NCBI GenBank assembly: GCA_025351425.1
Contig: JANXVY010000042.1
Coordinates: forward strand, 1 to 64,000
Direction: 5' to 3'
Length of the DNA: 64,000 bases
DNA from: Hyphomicrobium sp.
Lineage (GTDB): Bacteria; Pseudomonadota; Alphaproteobacteria; Rhizobiales; Hyphomicrobiaceae
The notes beneath the pieces were generated by a model, which was given only the letters and a program-made list of their open reading frames with translations, did no database searches and was not told the origin of the DNA. Position numbers and translations under genes: made by a program. Positions 7,918 through 16,650 of the stretch are shown here, piece by piece (the first letter of the stretch is position 1; every line of letters starts with the position of its first letter).

Positions 7918-9129
7918 CTACGCCCGGGCAGCGTCCACGTTGGCCTCGGCATCTTCGCCGTAAACGGTGAGCATCGGCTCGTCGAGGAGGATGACCTCCT
8001 CGTAGCTGCCGTAGCCGTTGAACTTGCCACCGATCGCACGGCCGTAAGCCCCGATATTGCCGATCTCGATGTAGTCGCCCTCGCGGATCGAGGCCGGGAG
8101 CGGGAACGGACCCTTCATGAAATCGATCGAATCGCACGTCGGCCCGTAGAACGAGAACGGCACCATCGCCTCGCCCGGCGGCACTGGGCGGCTCACCATG
8201 CGAACGGGGAATGTGAACCCCAGGTGCGCGGCATCGTACAGCGTGCCGTAAGCGCCGTCGTTGATGAACAGGTCGTCGCCGCGCCGCGCATCGACGCGCA
8301 CGATCAGGCTCTCGGCTTCGGCAACGAGCGCTCGCCCCGGTTCGCACATCAAAATCACGTCCTCGCGCACCGGCATCTGCTCGACGCCGGCCTTGATGGC
8401 ATCGATGAACGAAATGAGCGGTGCCGGCTGGCTGTCGGGATAGCGCGACGGGAACCCGCCACCCACGTCGAGCCGGTCGACGACGACGCCTGCCTTGGCG
8501 ATCAACTTGCCGACCTCGGACAGCGCCGTGACGTAACTATCGGGCGTCGTGGTCTGCGATCCCACGTGAAAGCAGATGCCGAGCTCGTCGGCAACCTGGC
8601 GCGTTTTGACGAGCAGCCGCGCGGCTTTCGCACCCGTGATACCGAACTTGCGTTCCAGCGGCACGCGACTGTTCTTGGCCGGCACAGCGATCCGCACGAA
8701 CAACACAAGATCGTGCGCGCCGCCCGTTTCGTCGTGAATTTTTTTGAGTTCGTCTTCGCTGTCGAGCGAAAAGTGCCGCACGCCGAGCTCATACGCCCGC
8801 CGGATCGCGAGCCGCGATTTGACCGGATGCATGAAGTGCAAATGCACGCCCGGTATCGTCACCGCGTCTTCGAGTTCGGCGAGCGAGGCGACGTCGAAGT
8901 GGTGGATGCCCGCCCCGTACAGCGCGCCCAGCAAGAATACCGAGCTGTTCGCCTTGTAGGCGTAAGCGACGTCGCCGGGGAAATTGTTGATGAAGAAACG
9001 CGCAGCCTTGGCTGCGGTATGGGGGCGAACGCCAAGCACGGGGCGCTCGGGCTTTTGATCGCTGATCAGCGCTTCGGCAGACTCATATTTGTCCAATTCA
9101 AGGGACCTCCACCAGTCGGGTTTACCCAA
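7918..9129 (-). CDS. PLP-dependent ornithine/lysine decarboxylase (alanine-racemase-fold type)
   Basis: This 403-residue enzyme belongs to fold-type III decarboxylases. The PLP lysine is in YAYKANS (Lys59); a substrate-side histidine is in HVGSQT, the phosphate-binding glycine loop is DVGGGFPSRY, and CEPGRALVAE precedes the cofactor glutamate/arginine site. The partner-subunit active cysteine lies in FYGPTCDSIDF. This is the full set for ornithine/lysine decarboxylase that makes putrescine or cadaverine as a homodimer in the cytoplasm. Alphaproteobacterial members often accept both substrates, so I do not fix one. It stands alone, facing away from the next gene at 9361. Confidence 0.92.
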   Translation of the reverse strand: MGKPDWWRSLELDKYESAEALISDQKPERPVLGVRPHTAAKAARFFINNFPGDVAYAYKANSSVFLLGALYGAGIHHFDVASLAELEDAVTIPGVHLHFMHPVKSRLAIRRAYELGVRHFSLDSEDELKKIHDETGGAHDLVLFVRIAVPAKNSRVPLERKFGITGAKAARLLVKTRQVADELGICFHVGSQTTTPDSYVTALSEVGKLIAKAGVVVDRLDVGGGFPSRYPDSQPAPLISFIDAIKAGVEQMPVREDVILMCEPGRALVAEAESLIVRVDARRGDDLFINDGAYGTLYDAAHLGFTFPVRMVSRPVPPGEAMVPFSFYGPTCDSIDFMKGPFPLPASIREGDYIEIGNIGAYGRAIGGKFNGYGSYEEVILLDEPMLTVYGEDAEANVDAARA

Positions 9130-9360
9130 GGGCGCTGCAGGCTAACCAACCGAGATCGCCATGTGCGAGCGCAGCATTTAGGAGTTGCACCCCCCACTGT
9201 AAAGGGGATTTTTGTGACACGAACAACGGCCGCATCGCCGCTAAATGATTGATCGAGCCGAGACTCTGGATAAATTTCACGCCCACAGATGAAGGTGCGC
9301 GCGCACCAGCCCACCATTCCCCCGATGGTTCCCCCAGACAGACGAGAGTGAGACCCCGGC

Positions 9361-9861
9361 ATGCTTCATTGGATTTTGAGACTGATCTTCCGCCCCGTCG
9401 GCTTCATCGTGACCGGGTTGGCGGCCATGGGATTGGGCGGATACGTCTTCGTCAGCGACCCAACCGATCTGCCAACCAAGGCCAGCCTGAAGCAGGTGTC
9501 CGGCGTGCTGGAGCAGGCGACGAAGATCACCACCAAGCGCCGCGTCACCAGCACCGTAAACTACGAACTCGAGGTCCGCCCCGCGTCCGGCGAGAACCTC
9601 AAATTCAAATTGCCCGAGCGCGAGATTGCCGAAGCCCAGGTCCGCGCCTTGGTCGGTGAGCCGCTGTCGATTCTCTATTCGGCATCCAGCGACGTATGGG
9701 AGCTGACCACCGGCAAGAACACGGTCATCAGCTACGATACAACGCGCAGCAAGCGCCAGCAGTCGGCCGAAGAAATGAAGGCAGCCTCGCCCTACGTCGG
9801 CCTCGGCGGCTTGCTGACCATGCTCGCTGGCTTCTTCTGGCGCTCCCGCCGCGCAGCTTGA
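9361..9861 (+). CDS. Membrane-anchored protein, DUF3592-like
   Basis: The 166-residue protein has a hydrophobic helix at each end (about residues 4-27 and 142-158) and a soluble beta-rich middle of about 110 residues, ending in the basic FWRSRRAA. This two-helix hairpin-like layout with an exposed domain is that of DUF3592-type proteins, whose function is unknown. The soluble part would face the periplasm. It is flanked by genes on the opposite strand and appears monocistronic. Assignment to the family is tentative. Confidence 0.6.
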   Translation: MLHWILRLIFRPVGFIVTGLAAMGLGGYVFVSDPTDLPTKASLKQVSGVLEQATKITTKRRVTSTVNYELEVRPASGENLKFKLPEREIAEAQVRALVGEPLSILYSASSDVWELTTGKNTVISYDTTRSKRQQSAEEMKAASPYVGLGGLLTMLAGFFWRSRRAA

Positions 9862-9972
9862 CAAACCTCGCCCCGCAAAGGGCTCACGCTTTCCCCGACC
9901 GAAAGCTCAGAAGATGCGGTGGGAAAGCTAATAAGAAACAGCGGGAAAGCCCACGCCAACCGATCCGGCAGC

Positions 9973-10488
9973 TCACGCATCCGCCGAGCGGCGCACCTCG
10001 AACACTTCCATGATCCGGCAACCCCGGTGCGGTCCGTCCACGACGAACGTCCACCGCCCGCTGGTGTACGTGTCGCACATCTTCACGCCCTTGATGAGGA
10101 TCCAGTGACCCTCTTTCTTGGTGTGAATGGCAAGGACATAATGAGCCCACGCATTGCGCGGCTTCTGCATCCACTGCCACAGCGTCGGCCGGCCCTTGCG
10201 TTCCAGATGCATGAAGCTCTCGGAAAGGTGCATCCGGTAGCCGAACGCCGCGAAAGCCTCTTCGACCTCATTGGAAAATGTTCCAACGACGATGGATTTG
10301 ACCTCGGGCGACATGTTCCGGTTGGCGCGGATGACATCCTCGACTTTGCTGACGGAATAGCCCGTCACCGCCGAAATCACGGTTGGACCGCAATACGCGA
10401 GCCGGCCCGTATCATTACGACTGTTGTTGAGGGTGGAGGTCGAGGACCGGCTGGGGCCTTTGAGCGACGACAGCGATAAGCGCGCCAT
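9973..10488 (-). CDS. Small papain-like (C39-like) cysteine peptidase-fold protein
   Basis: The start at 10488 is preferred because GGAGAGG lies 8 bases upstream; an ATG at 10548 would translate a short tandem repeat as DTRDG copies and has no ribosome-binding site. The 171-residue protein has a YCGPTVISAVTG motif (Cys33) typical of the nucleophile helix of C39/papain-like folds, a histidine-bearing strand pair HYVLAI (His116) and GHWILI (His128), and FVVDGP (Asp151) that could complete a triad. No signal peptide is visible. Function is not known; a cytoplasmic peptidase or transglutaminase-like enzyme is the best reading. Confidence 0.55.
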   Translation of the reverse strand: MARLSLSSLKGPSRSSTSTLNNSRNDTGRLAYCGPTVISAVTGYSVSKVEDVIRANRNMSPEVKSIVVGTFSNEVEEAFAAFGYRMHLSESFMHLERKGRPTLWQWMQKPRNAWAHYVLAIHTKKEGHWILIKGVKMCDTYTSGRWTFVVDGPHRGCRIMEVFEVRRSADA

Positions 10489-10510
10489 CCCAGCCGCCTC
10501 TCCGTCCCTG

Positions 10511-10540
10511 GTATCGCCGTCCCTGGTATCGCCGTCCCTT
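10511..10540. repeat. 15-bp tandem repeat upstream of the C39-like gene
   Basis: Two 15-bp units, gtatcgccgtccctg and gtatcgccgtccctt, stand head to tail and are preceded by a 10-base partial unit. They sit just upstream of the preferred start of the minus-strand gene, so they probably alter its 5' leader and not the protein. Confidence 0.85.
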
Positions 10541-10658
10541 GTATCCATGACGCTCGCACTCGTGCGCTGTTTGGCGTTAGTATGACGTACCTACACTGGA
10601 TCCGAGTTGGTTTATTTTTGGTTAACGTCCTCAAAGCCGGACACCTGGGGCCTCCAAG

Positions 10659-10961
10659 ATGTATGTCGTTGTCGAGTTCATCGAATCAGATCCGGCGCAC
10701 CGGGCATCCCTGCGCCAGGCACTGCTGGTTCTGTCGCGCTGCTTCATGGACAAAAAGCGCGGCTGCCACGAGTTTGACGTCGGCCAGGACGATCTCGATG
10801 GCAGTGCCTTTCTGCTCTACCAAGTCTATGACACCAAAGCAGCCCACGTCGCCCATATGGAAGCACCCGAGTATGCCGAACACCGGCTCCTCGTAGACCC
10901 CTGGATAAAAACCCGCCGGCACCTCACCTATGAGTTGATCAGCGGCTCCGGCCTTGCGTGA
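10659..10961 (+). CDS. Antibiotic-biosynthesis-monooxygenase (ABM/YgiN-like) domain protein
   Basis: The 100-residue protein has the layout of the dimeric ferredoxin-like ABM fold: MYVVVEFIESDP at the start, the central GCHEFDVGQDD and FLLYQVYDTKAAHVAHMEAPEY. Family members such as YgiN oxidise quinols or act on small aromatic or polyketide substrates without a cofactor; others have no known activity. The histidine in AAHVAHM corresponds to the commonly conserved one. It appears monocistronic. Confidence 0.8.
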   Translation: MYVVVEFIESDPAHRASLRQALLVLSRCFMDKKRGCHEFDVGQDDLDGSAFLLYQVYDTKAAHVAHMEAPEYAEHRLLVDPWIKTRRHLTYELISGSGLA

Positions 10962-11069
10962 TCGTGAGGCTGACAATGCGGCTAACGAAAAGCAGTTGCA
11001 CGGCCTTGCGCGGATGGGCCAACCTTGTGCTATCACCCTTCATCCGCGACGTTTTAGGGATAGACCCCC

Positions 11070-12044
11070 ATGCGCTATGACGACCAGGACCGCGAAAGCA
11101 AGAACATCGAGGATCGGCGCGATCAAGGCGGTGGGGGCGGCTTCCCCGGCATGCGTGGCGGCATGCAAATTCCCATCCCTTTGGGCGGCGGCGGCCTGAG
11201 CTTCACGACGATGCTCATCGTCGGTGCGATCATGCTGCTGTTTGGCATGAACCCGCTCGACCTGCTGCGCGGCATGGGCCAGGGCGGAGGCGGCGGCGTC
11301 GAGGTCCCCCTGCCCCAAAACGGCCAGTCCGACCCGCGCACCGGCAACAATCCGTTCCGCCTGCCTGGCGGCGGCCAGGCCCAGGCGCCCGCCGGCGAGG
11401 ACGAAATGAGGAAATTCGTCGGCCATGTGCTGGCCGACACCGAAGACGTCTGGGGCCGCGCATTCAAGTCGTTCGGCAAGACCTACGAAGAACCCGAACT
11501 CGTCATGTTCCGCGGCCAGACCCGCACGGCTTGCGGCGCCGGCCAGACCGCCATGGGCCCGTTCTACTGCCCCAACGATCATAAGGTGTATATCGATCTG
11601 GCGTTCTACGATCAGCTGAAGCGCCAGTTCAACGCGCCAGGCGAATTCGCCCAGGCCTACGTCGTCGCGCACGAAGTCGGCCACCACGTGCAGACGCTGC
11701 TCGGCATCACCGACAAGATCCAGCAGTTGCGCGAAAACATGGATGAAAAACAGTCCAACGCCCTCCAGGTTCGCATGGAGTTGCAGGCCGACTGCCTCGC
11801 TGGCGTCTGGGCGAACCTCAATGAGCAGCTGAAGCCCCGCCTCGAAAACGGCGAGATCGAGCAAGCCCTCAACGCCGCCAGCCAGATCGGCGACGACACC
11901 TTGCAGCGCCGGATGACGGGCCGCATCGTCCCCGACGCCTTCACGCACGGAACCTCTGCCCAGCGCGTCAAGTGGTTCAAGCAGGGCATCTCAACTGGCA
12001 AAATCCAAGGCTGCGATACCTTCAACACCCGCGATCTGGGCTAA
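11070..12044 (+). CDS. ypfJ: Membrane-anchored neutral zinc metallopeptidase, YpfJ family
   Basis: The 324-residue protein has a short polar N-terminus rich in glycine, one membrane helix (about residues 44-60), a glycine-rich linker and a large extracytoplasmic domain. The zinc-binding motif HEVGHH is at residues 201-206 and the third ligand is expected in ELQADCLAGVW. Conserved cysteines (TRTACGAG and FYCPND) suggest a disulfide in the periplasm. This is the standard YpfJ/zinc_metallopeptidase domain; its physiological substrate is unknown. Confidence 0.9.
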   Translation: MRYDDQDRESKNIEDRRDQGGGGGFPGMRGGMQIPIPLGGGGLSFTTMLIVGAIMLLFGMNPLDLLRGMGQGGGGGVEVPLPQNGQSDPRTGNNPFRLPGGGQAQAPAGEDEMRKFVGHVLADTEDVWGRAFKSFGKTYEEPELVMFRGQTRTACGAGQTAMGPFYCPNDHKVYIDLAFYDQLKRQFNAPGEFAQAYVVAHEVGHHVQTLLGITDKIQQLRENMDEKQSNALQVRMELQADCLAGVWANLNEQLKPRLENGEIEQALNAASQIGDDTLQRRMTGRIVPDAFTHGTSAQRVKWFKQGISTGKIQGCDTFNTRDLG

Positions 12045-12138
12045 TGCTGCAGGTGCCGCCGCGCCCGCTAACCAAGCGTTAACCCTATCCTCCCTAGGCT
12101 CGGATTGTCACCAGACTGTCAAACCGAGTGTCCTTGCC

Positions 12139-12774
12139 ATGATGATCGCTGACGCCGGCTTGAACAGTTTTCTTCCAGCCAAAATGCGGGTGCCGCTCGA
12201 TCGCTTGCGTCCGACCCAGGCGGCCGTCGGCATGCGGGCCGTCGCTCTCAAGCGGCGCAAGGTCGAAAAACACGTCGCCACCCCCCGCAAGATCGAGCGC
12301 TATCTCGATCACCGGCCCATCCCCTCGGTGATAGGCCCCGGCGGCGACTTATTCATGATCGATCACCACCATCTGGGCCTTGCCCTCTGGCAAGCCGAAG
12401 TGGAAACCGCCTTCGTGGTCGTCATCGAGGATTTTTCGGTGCTCCCCGTCGCCATGTTCTGGCACCGGATGGAGCAAGGCGGCTGGCTCCGCCCCTTCGA
12501 CGAAGAAGGCCGCCGGATTGCGCCTTCGAAACTGCCAAAACGCATCAAAGGCCTGCGCCAAGACCGCTATCGCGACCTGTCCTGGTCGGTGCGCGAAGCG
12601 GGCGGCTTCGTGAAATCCCCCCAGCCCTATTCCGAGTTTCTCTGGGCCGACTTCTTCCGCACCCGAGTGTCTGAGAGCCTGATCGCCAAGAATTATGACG
12701 TGGCCGTCGCCAAGGCCCTCAAGCTGAGCCGCAGCAGCCAGGCCCGCCACCTCCCGGGCTTTACCAGCACCTGA
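12139..12774 (+). CDS. ParBc_2-type ParB-like nuclease-domain protein
   Basis: The 211-residue protein opens with a ParB-like segment (VPLDRLRPTQAAVGM) and contains the motif FMIDHHHLGLALW, which is diagnostic of the ParBc_2 family, together with AMFWHRMEQ. These proteins share the ParB/sulfiredoxin fold but lack the helix-turn-helix and partner ATPase of partition systems, so a role in chromosome segregation should not be assumed. It is alone, with no parA next to it. Function unknown; a nucleotide-hydrolysing or nuclease activity is conceivable. Confidence 0.75.
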   Translation: MMIADAGLNSFLPAKMRVPLDRLRPTQAAVGMRAVALKRRKVEKHVATPRKIERYLDHRPIPSVIGPGGDLFMIDHHHLGLALWQAEVETAFVVVIEDFSVLPVAMFWHRMEQGGWLRPFDEEGRRIAPSKLPKRIKGLRQDRYRDLSWSVREAGGFVKSPQPYSEFLWADFFRTRVSESLIAKNYDVAVAKALKLSRSSQARHLPGFTST

Positions 12775-12852
12775 AGGGCACCCGGGAAAAGTGTGAAGCG
12801 GTACCGCGCGCAACTCCGCCCAAGAACAGCGCCCGAATCGTCCCCGATTGGT

Positions 12853-14715
12853 CTATTCCGCAGCTTTGCGTGGGGCCGGCGGAAGAACTGCTTGTTTGGC
12901 GTGCCGCATCCGCACATAGCTGCCAGGCGCATCTTCGATCGGTTTCAGCCGCTTGCCCGGCTGTCGCGCCGGGATCACGTCGCCCGAGTGCCCAGCAAGC
13001 CACTCGATCCAGTGCGGCCACCACGAGCCCGGATGCTCCTGCGCCTTTGGTATCCAATCTTCCAGCTGCTCATCGCCCGCCGGCTTCGCACCCGTCCAAT
13101 ACTGGTATTTGACCTTGTCCGGCGGGTTGATGACACCGGCAATATGGCCCGAGCCCGCAAGCACGAACTCCACCGGGCCCGAAAACAGTTTGGCCCCCTT
13201 GAACACAGACACGGCCGGCGCGATGTGATCGTCCCGCGCGGCGAGTTCGAACACCGGAATGTCGACCTTGCGCGGATCGAGCTTCAGCCCGCCCATGGTC
13301 ATCCGGCCCATCGCCAGGTCGTTCTCGTGGTAGAACTGGCGCAGATAGAACTTGTGGTTGGCGGCAGTCATCCGCGTCGAATCCTGGTTCCAATACAACA
13401 GGTCGAACGGGAACGGCTTCTTGCCCAGCATGTAGTTGTTGACGATATACGGCCAGATCAGGTCGCGTGGCCGCATCATGTTGAACACGTTGGCCATCCG
13501 CGAACCGTCGAGATAGCCTTTGTCGGCCATGATGTTTTCGATTTCGCCGAGTTGCTTGTCGTCGATGAACACCAGCAGATCGCCTGCCTTTTCGAAATCG
13601 ACCTGTGTCGTCAGGAACGTCACCGAATTGAACGTCGGCCCACCCTTGGCGGCCAAATACGACAACGTCGTCGCGACCATTGTGCCGCCCACGCAATAGC
13701 CCAGGACGTTAGGCGCCTTGGTTCCGGTTTCCTTGCAAACGGCCTTCGCCGCCTCCAGCACGCCTTCCATCATGTAGTCTTCGAACGTCTTGTTCGCGAG
13801 CCGCTCGTCGGGATTGACCCACGATACGACGAACACGGTGAAGCCCTGATCGACCACGTATTTGATCAGGCTCTTCGCCGGCGTCAGATCCATGATGTAG
13901 AATTTATTGATCCACGGCGGCACCATCATAATCGGCCGCTCGTGCACTTCCTCGGTCGTAGGCGTGTACTGGATGAGCTGCAGCAGCTCGTTCTGGAACA
14001 CGACCTTCCCGGGCGTGAGAGCCAAGTTCTCGCCCACCTTGAAAGCTTCGGTGTCGGTCTGGCTGATCTGCAGCATGTCGCCGGACTTTTCCATATCCTC
14101 CGCGAGCAGCGACATACCCTTCACGAGGTTGGCGGCGTTCGTCTTCAGCGTTTCGCGCACCACTTCCGGGTTCATAACCGGAATGTTCGACGGCGACGCG
14201 GCCGACGCGATCAGCCGCATATAGAACTGCGCCTTCTGCTGCGCCCTTTCGTCGAGGCCTGGGGTATCCGCCAAAACTTCCTCGGCCCAGTTCGTCGTGA
14301 CGAGATAAGCCTGCTTCCAGAAGTCGAAATACGGATTGCTGGTCCACTCGGGGTCTTTGAAGCGGTTGTCGCCCGGTCCCGGCGCCACCACCGGCGGCAC
14401 TGTTTCGCCCAACGCCCGCTTCAGGGTGTTGTTCCAGACCTCGGCATAGCGGGAATAAAGGCGGGTCTGCGCCTCGGCGAGCTTCACGGGATCGCTCATC
14501 CATGGCTTCGCCAGCGCCGACAGCGTCTCGGTCGCCGTCGCCAATTCGCTGGCCGGTGAGAAGGGGCTAGGCTTGGCGTCGTTGCGATCGAGCATGTCGT
14601 TCATCGCCCGCGTGCCCTGCTCAACGAGCCGCAGCATGTTACGGGCGAATTCTTCCGGGTTGTCGATGGTATATGTCGCCGGCGTCTTCGGCGGAGGCGG
14701 AACACTTTTAGTCAT
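12853..14715 (-). CDS. phaC: Class I polyhydroxyalkanoate synthase
   Basis: At 620 residues this has the length of class I PHA synthases. The N-terminal PhaC domain is followed by an alpha/beta-hydrolase core with the lipase-like box GYCVGG (residues 339-344, nucleophile Cys341); the catalytic aspartate is in ARDDHIAP and the histidine in GSGHIAG. It polymerises (R)-3-hydroxyacyl-CoA, usually hydroxybutyryl-CoA, at the surface of storage granules. No phaA, phaB or phasin gene is adjacent, so it is unlinked here, as is common in alphaproteobacteria. Confidence 0.95.
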   Translation of the reverse strand: MTKSVPPPPKTPATYTIDNPEEFARNMLRLVEQGTRAMNDMLDRNDAKPSPFSPASELATATETLSALAKPWMSDPVKLAEAQTRLYSRYAEVWNNTLKRALGETVPPVVAPGPGDNRFKDPEWTSNPYFDFWKQAYLVTTNWAEEVLADTPGLDERAQQKAQFYMRLIASAASPSNIPVMNPEVVRETLKTNAANLVKGMSLLAEDMEKSGDMLQISQTDTEAFKVGENLALTPGKVVFQNELLQLIQYTPTTEEVHERPIMMVPPWINKFYIMDLTPAKSLIKYVVDQGFTVFVVSWVNPDERLANKTFEDYMMEGVLEAAKAVCKETGTKAPNVLGYCVGGTMVATTLSYLAAKGGPTFNSVTFLTTQVDFEKAGDLLVFIDDKQLGEIENIMADKGYLDGSRMANVFNMMRPRDLIWPYIVNNYMLGKKPFPFDLLYWNQDSTRMTAANHKFYLRQFYHENDLAMGRMTMGGLKLDPRKVDIPVFELAARDDHIAPAVSVFKGAKLFSGPVEFVLAGSGHIAGVINPPDKVKYQYWTGAKPAGDEQLEDWIPKAQEHPGSWWPHWIEWLAGHSGDVIPARQPGKRLKPIEDAPGSYVRMRHAKQAVLPPAPRKAAE

Positions 14716-14944
14716 GGACGGGCCTTTGTTCGGTCGAGTGGCACATCTCTACGCGGCTTTTGCGCGCAGCGCCGCCAAAATTTAGCATTTTTTCTCTGCG
14801 ACCATAGTTGGCCTCGCAGGAATCGCCATAGTAAACCCTGGCGTAACCGGTCAGCCGTCGCGACCATCGGTGCACGTTCTGCCCTTACCAATTTGCCAGC
14901 ACCCCGACACTTCCAACACCAGGACACTTAAGGAAGGCACTCCC

Positions 14945-15208
14945 TTGCTCGCAAGCCTGTCGCGCCTTGCCTCGCTGCAACGCAGTATCCAGCTCCTGGT
15001 CCCGACCCAGCTAATCGCGTTGTGTGCCCTGAGCCTCACGCTGGCAGCCTGCACCCAGTCGAGCACGACGCAGCTCCCGGAACTGAAACGTACCGAAGCC
15101 GACGGTATGCTGACCCCCGCCCAGCAGCAGCAGGCGATTGCGGACCTGGCGCGCAAGAAGTCCGCCGAAGAGGCCGCCGCCGTCAAACAGATTGAAAAAT
15201 CGCGTTAA
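14945..15208 (+). CDS. Small lipoprotein of unknown function
   Basis: A frame open from 14870 contains a signal peptide with lipobox SLTLAAC. The TTG at 14945 is preferred as start because AAGGAAG lies about 6 bases upstream and it places the signal peptide near the N-terminus, giving an 87-residue precursor. An ATG at 14870 would add 25 residues that do not look like a signal. The mature part is short, charged and glutamine-rich (TPAQQQQAIADLARKK), likely helical. No function can be given. Confidence 0.6.
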   Translation: MLASLSRLASLQRSIQLLVPTQLIALCALSLTLAACTQSSTTQLPELKRTEADGMLTPAQQQQAIADLARKKSAEEAAAVKQIEKSR

Positions 15209-15374
15209 TCGCTGCCCAACCGATTGACCGTCTTACCCAACGCTGGACTGAAGCGCGCAACACGGCGTAAGACGGTCCTTCGTCGATGGCAGCCTAAGCG
15301 CCACCTTGAAATGACATCGAGGACAACCTTAGCGCGCAACGCAAGAGCCACCGGCAGACAGGAGAACCACAGCC

Positions 15375-16631
15375 GTGATCGAAGACTTCCACCGCATCAA
15401 GCGCTTGCCCCCTTACGTGTTCGCCGAAGTGAACCGGTTGAAGGCATCCGCACGAGCGCGTGGCGCAGACATCGTCGATCTCGGCATGGGCAATCCCGAC
15501 ATGCCCACGCCCCAGCACATCATCGACAAGATGATTGAGACGATCGCCAAGCCGCGCACCCATCGCTATTCGGCGTCCAAGGGCATCCCGGGCCTGCGCA
15601 AGGCGCAAGCGGCCTATTACGACCGCCGCTTTGGCGTGAAGCTGAACCCCGAGACCCAAATCGTCGCGACGCTGGGGTCCAAGGAGGGCTTTGCCAACAT
15701 GGCGCAAGCCATCACCGCCCCCGGCGATGTAATTCTGGTGCCCAATCCGACCTACCCCATCCACGAGTTCGGCTTCCTGATTTCGGGCGCGTCCATGCGC
15801 CACCTGAAAGCTGGCAATGGCGAGGAATGGCTGCGCGCGGTCGAAAGCGCGGTCAAGCATTCAATCCCCAAGCCCTTGGCGGTGGTGATCTCGTTCCCAT
15901 CGAACCCGACCGCGATGACGGCGGACCTCGACTTCTATCGCGCCGTCGTCGACCAGGCCAAGCGTCTGGGCCTCATCGTGCTGTCCGATATCGCCTACGC
16001 CGAGATCTATTATGACGGCAACCCGCCGCCTTCGATCCTTCAGGTCCCCGGCGCAATGGATGTCGCCGTTGAATTCACCTCCCTCAGCAAGACCTACAAC
16101 ATGCCGGGCTGGCGCATGGGGTTTGCCGTCGGCAACGAGCGTCTGATCGGTGCCCTGGCGCGGGTCAAATCCTACCTCGACTATGGCGCCTTCACGCCGA
16201 TCCAGGTTGCAGCCGCCGCAGCCCTGAACGGTCCTCAGGAGTGCGTCGAGGAGATCCGCCAGACCTACAAGCGGCGGCGCGATTGCCTTGTTGAAACATT
16301 CGGCCGCGCCGGCTTCACGATTCCCTCCCCGCCCGCAACCATGTTTGCCTGGGCCCCGATCCCGGAGCCTTACAAGGCGCTGGGCTCGGTCGAGTTCACC
16401 AAGCTCCTGATCGAAAAAGCCGATGTTGCAGTATCGCCAGGCTTGGGGTTTGGCGAATACGGCGAAGGCTTCGTGCGCATCGCGCTCGTCGAAAACGAGC
16501 ATCGCATCCGTCAGGCCGCCCGCAATATCAAGAAGTTCATGTCGGGCGGCACCGAAGGGCTGCACAATGTGATCCCCATCGCGGATGCCGCGCCCGCCAA
16601 CGCTACCCCGCCCGCGAAAAGCGCATCTTGA
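15375..16631 (+). CDS. Class I/II aminotransferase, AlaC / LL-diaminopimelate aminotransferase-like
   Basis: The 418-residue fold-type I PLP enzyme starts with GTG at 15375. It has NPTYPIHEFGF (aromatic stacking over PLP), SFPSNPTAM (the asparagine that binds PLP) and SLSKTYNMPGWRMGF, whose lysine forms the Schiff base. The sequence is closest in feel to the alanine/glutamate-type AlaC aminotransferases that often precede homoserine dehydrogenase in alphaproteobacteria and are frequently labelled LL-diaminopimelate aminotransferase. The hom gene starts 19 bp after its stop, so the two are probably co-transcribed and joined in aspartate-family metabolism. The exact amino donor is not decided by sequence. 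Confidence 0.88.
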   Translation: MIEDFHRIKRLPPYVFAEVNRLKASARARGADIVDLGMGNPDMPTPQHIIDKMIETIAKPRTHRYSASKGIPGLRKAQAAYYDRRFGVKLNPETQIVATLGSKEGFANMAQAITAPGDVILVPNPTYPIHEFGFLISGASMRHLKAGNGEEWLRAVESAVKHSIPKPLAVVISFPSNPTAMTADLDFYRAVVDQAKRLGLIVLSDIAYAEIYYDGNPPPSILQVPGAMDVAVEFTSLSKTYNMPGWRMGFAVGNERLIGALARVKSYLDYGAFTPIQVAAAAALNGPQECVEEIRQTYKRRRDCLVETFGRAGFTIPSPPATMFAWAPIPEPYKALGSVEFTKLLIEKADVAVSPGLGFGEYGEGFVRIALVENEHRIRQAARNIKKFMSGGTEGLHNVIPIADAAPANATPPAKSAS

Positions 16632-16650
16632 CCCTCCTGTTGATCAGCCC

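Noticed and set aside
12139-12774. Chromosome-partition ParB
   Set aside because: ParBc_2 type without helix-turn-helix or parA partner; no parS-like sites noticed.
12793-14559. Long plus-strand frame antisense to phaC
   Set aside because: Arg/His-rich composition, no domains, fully covered by a well-supported gene.
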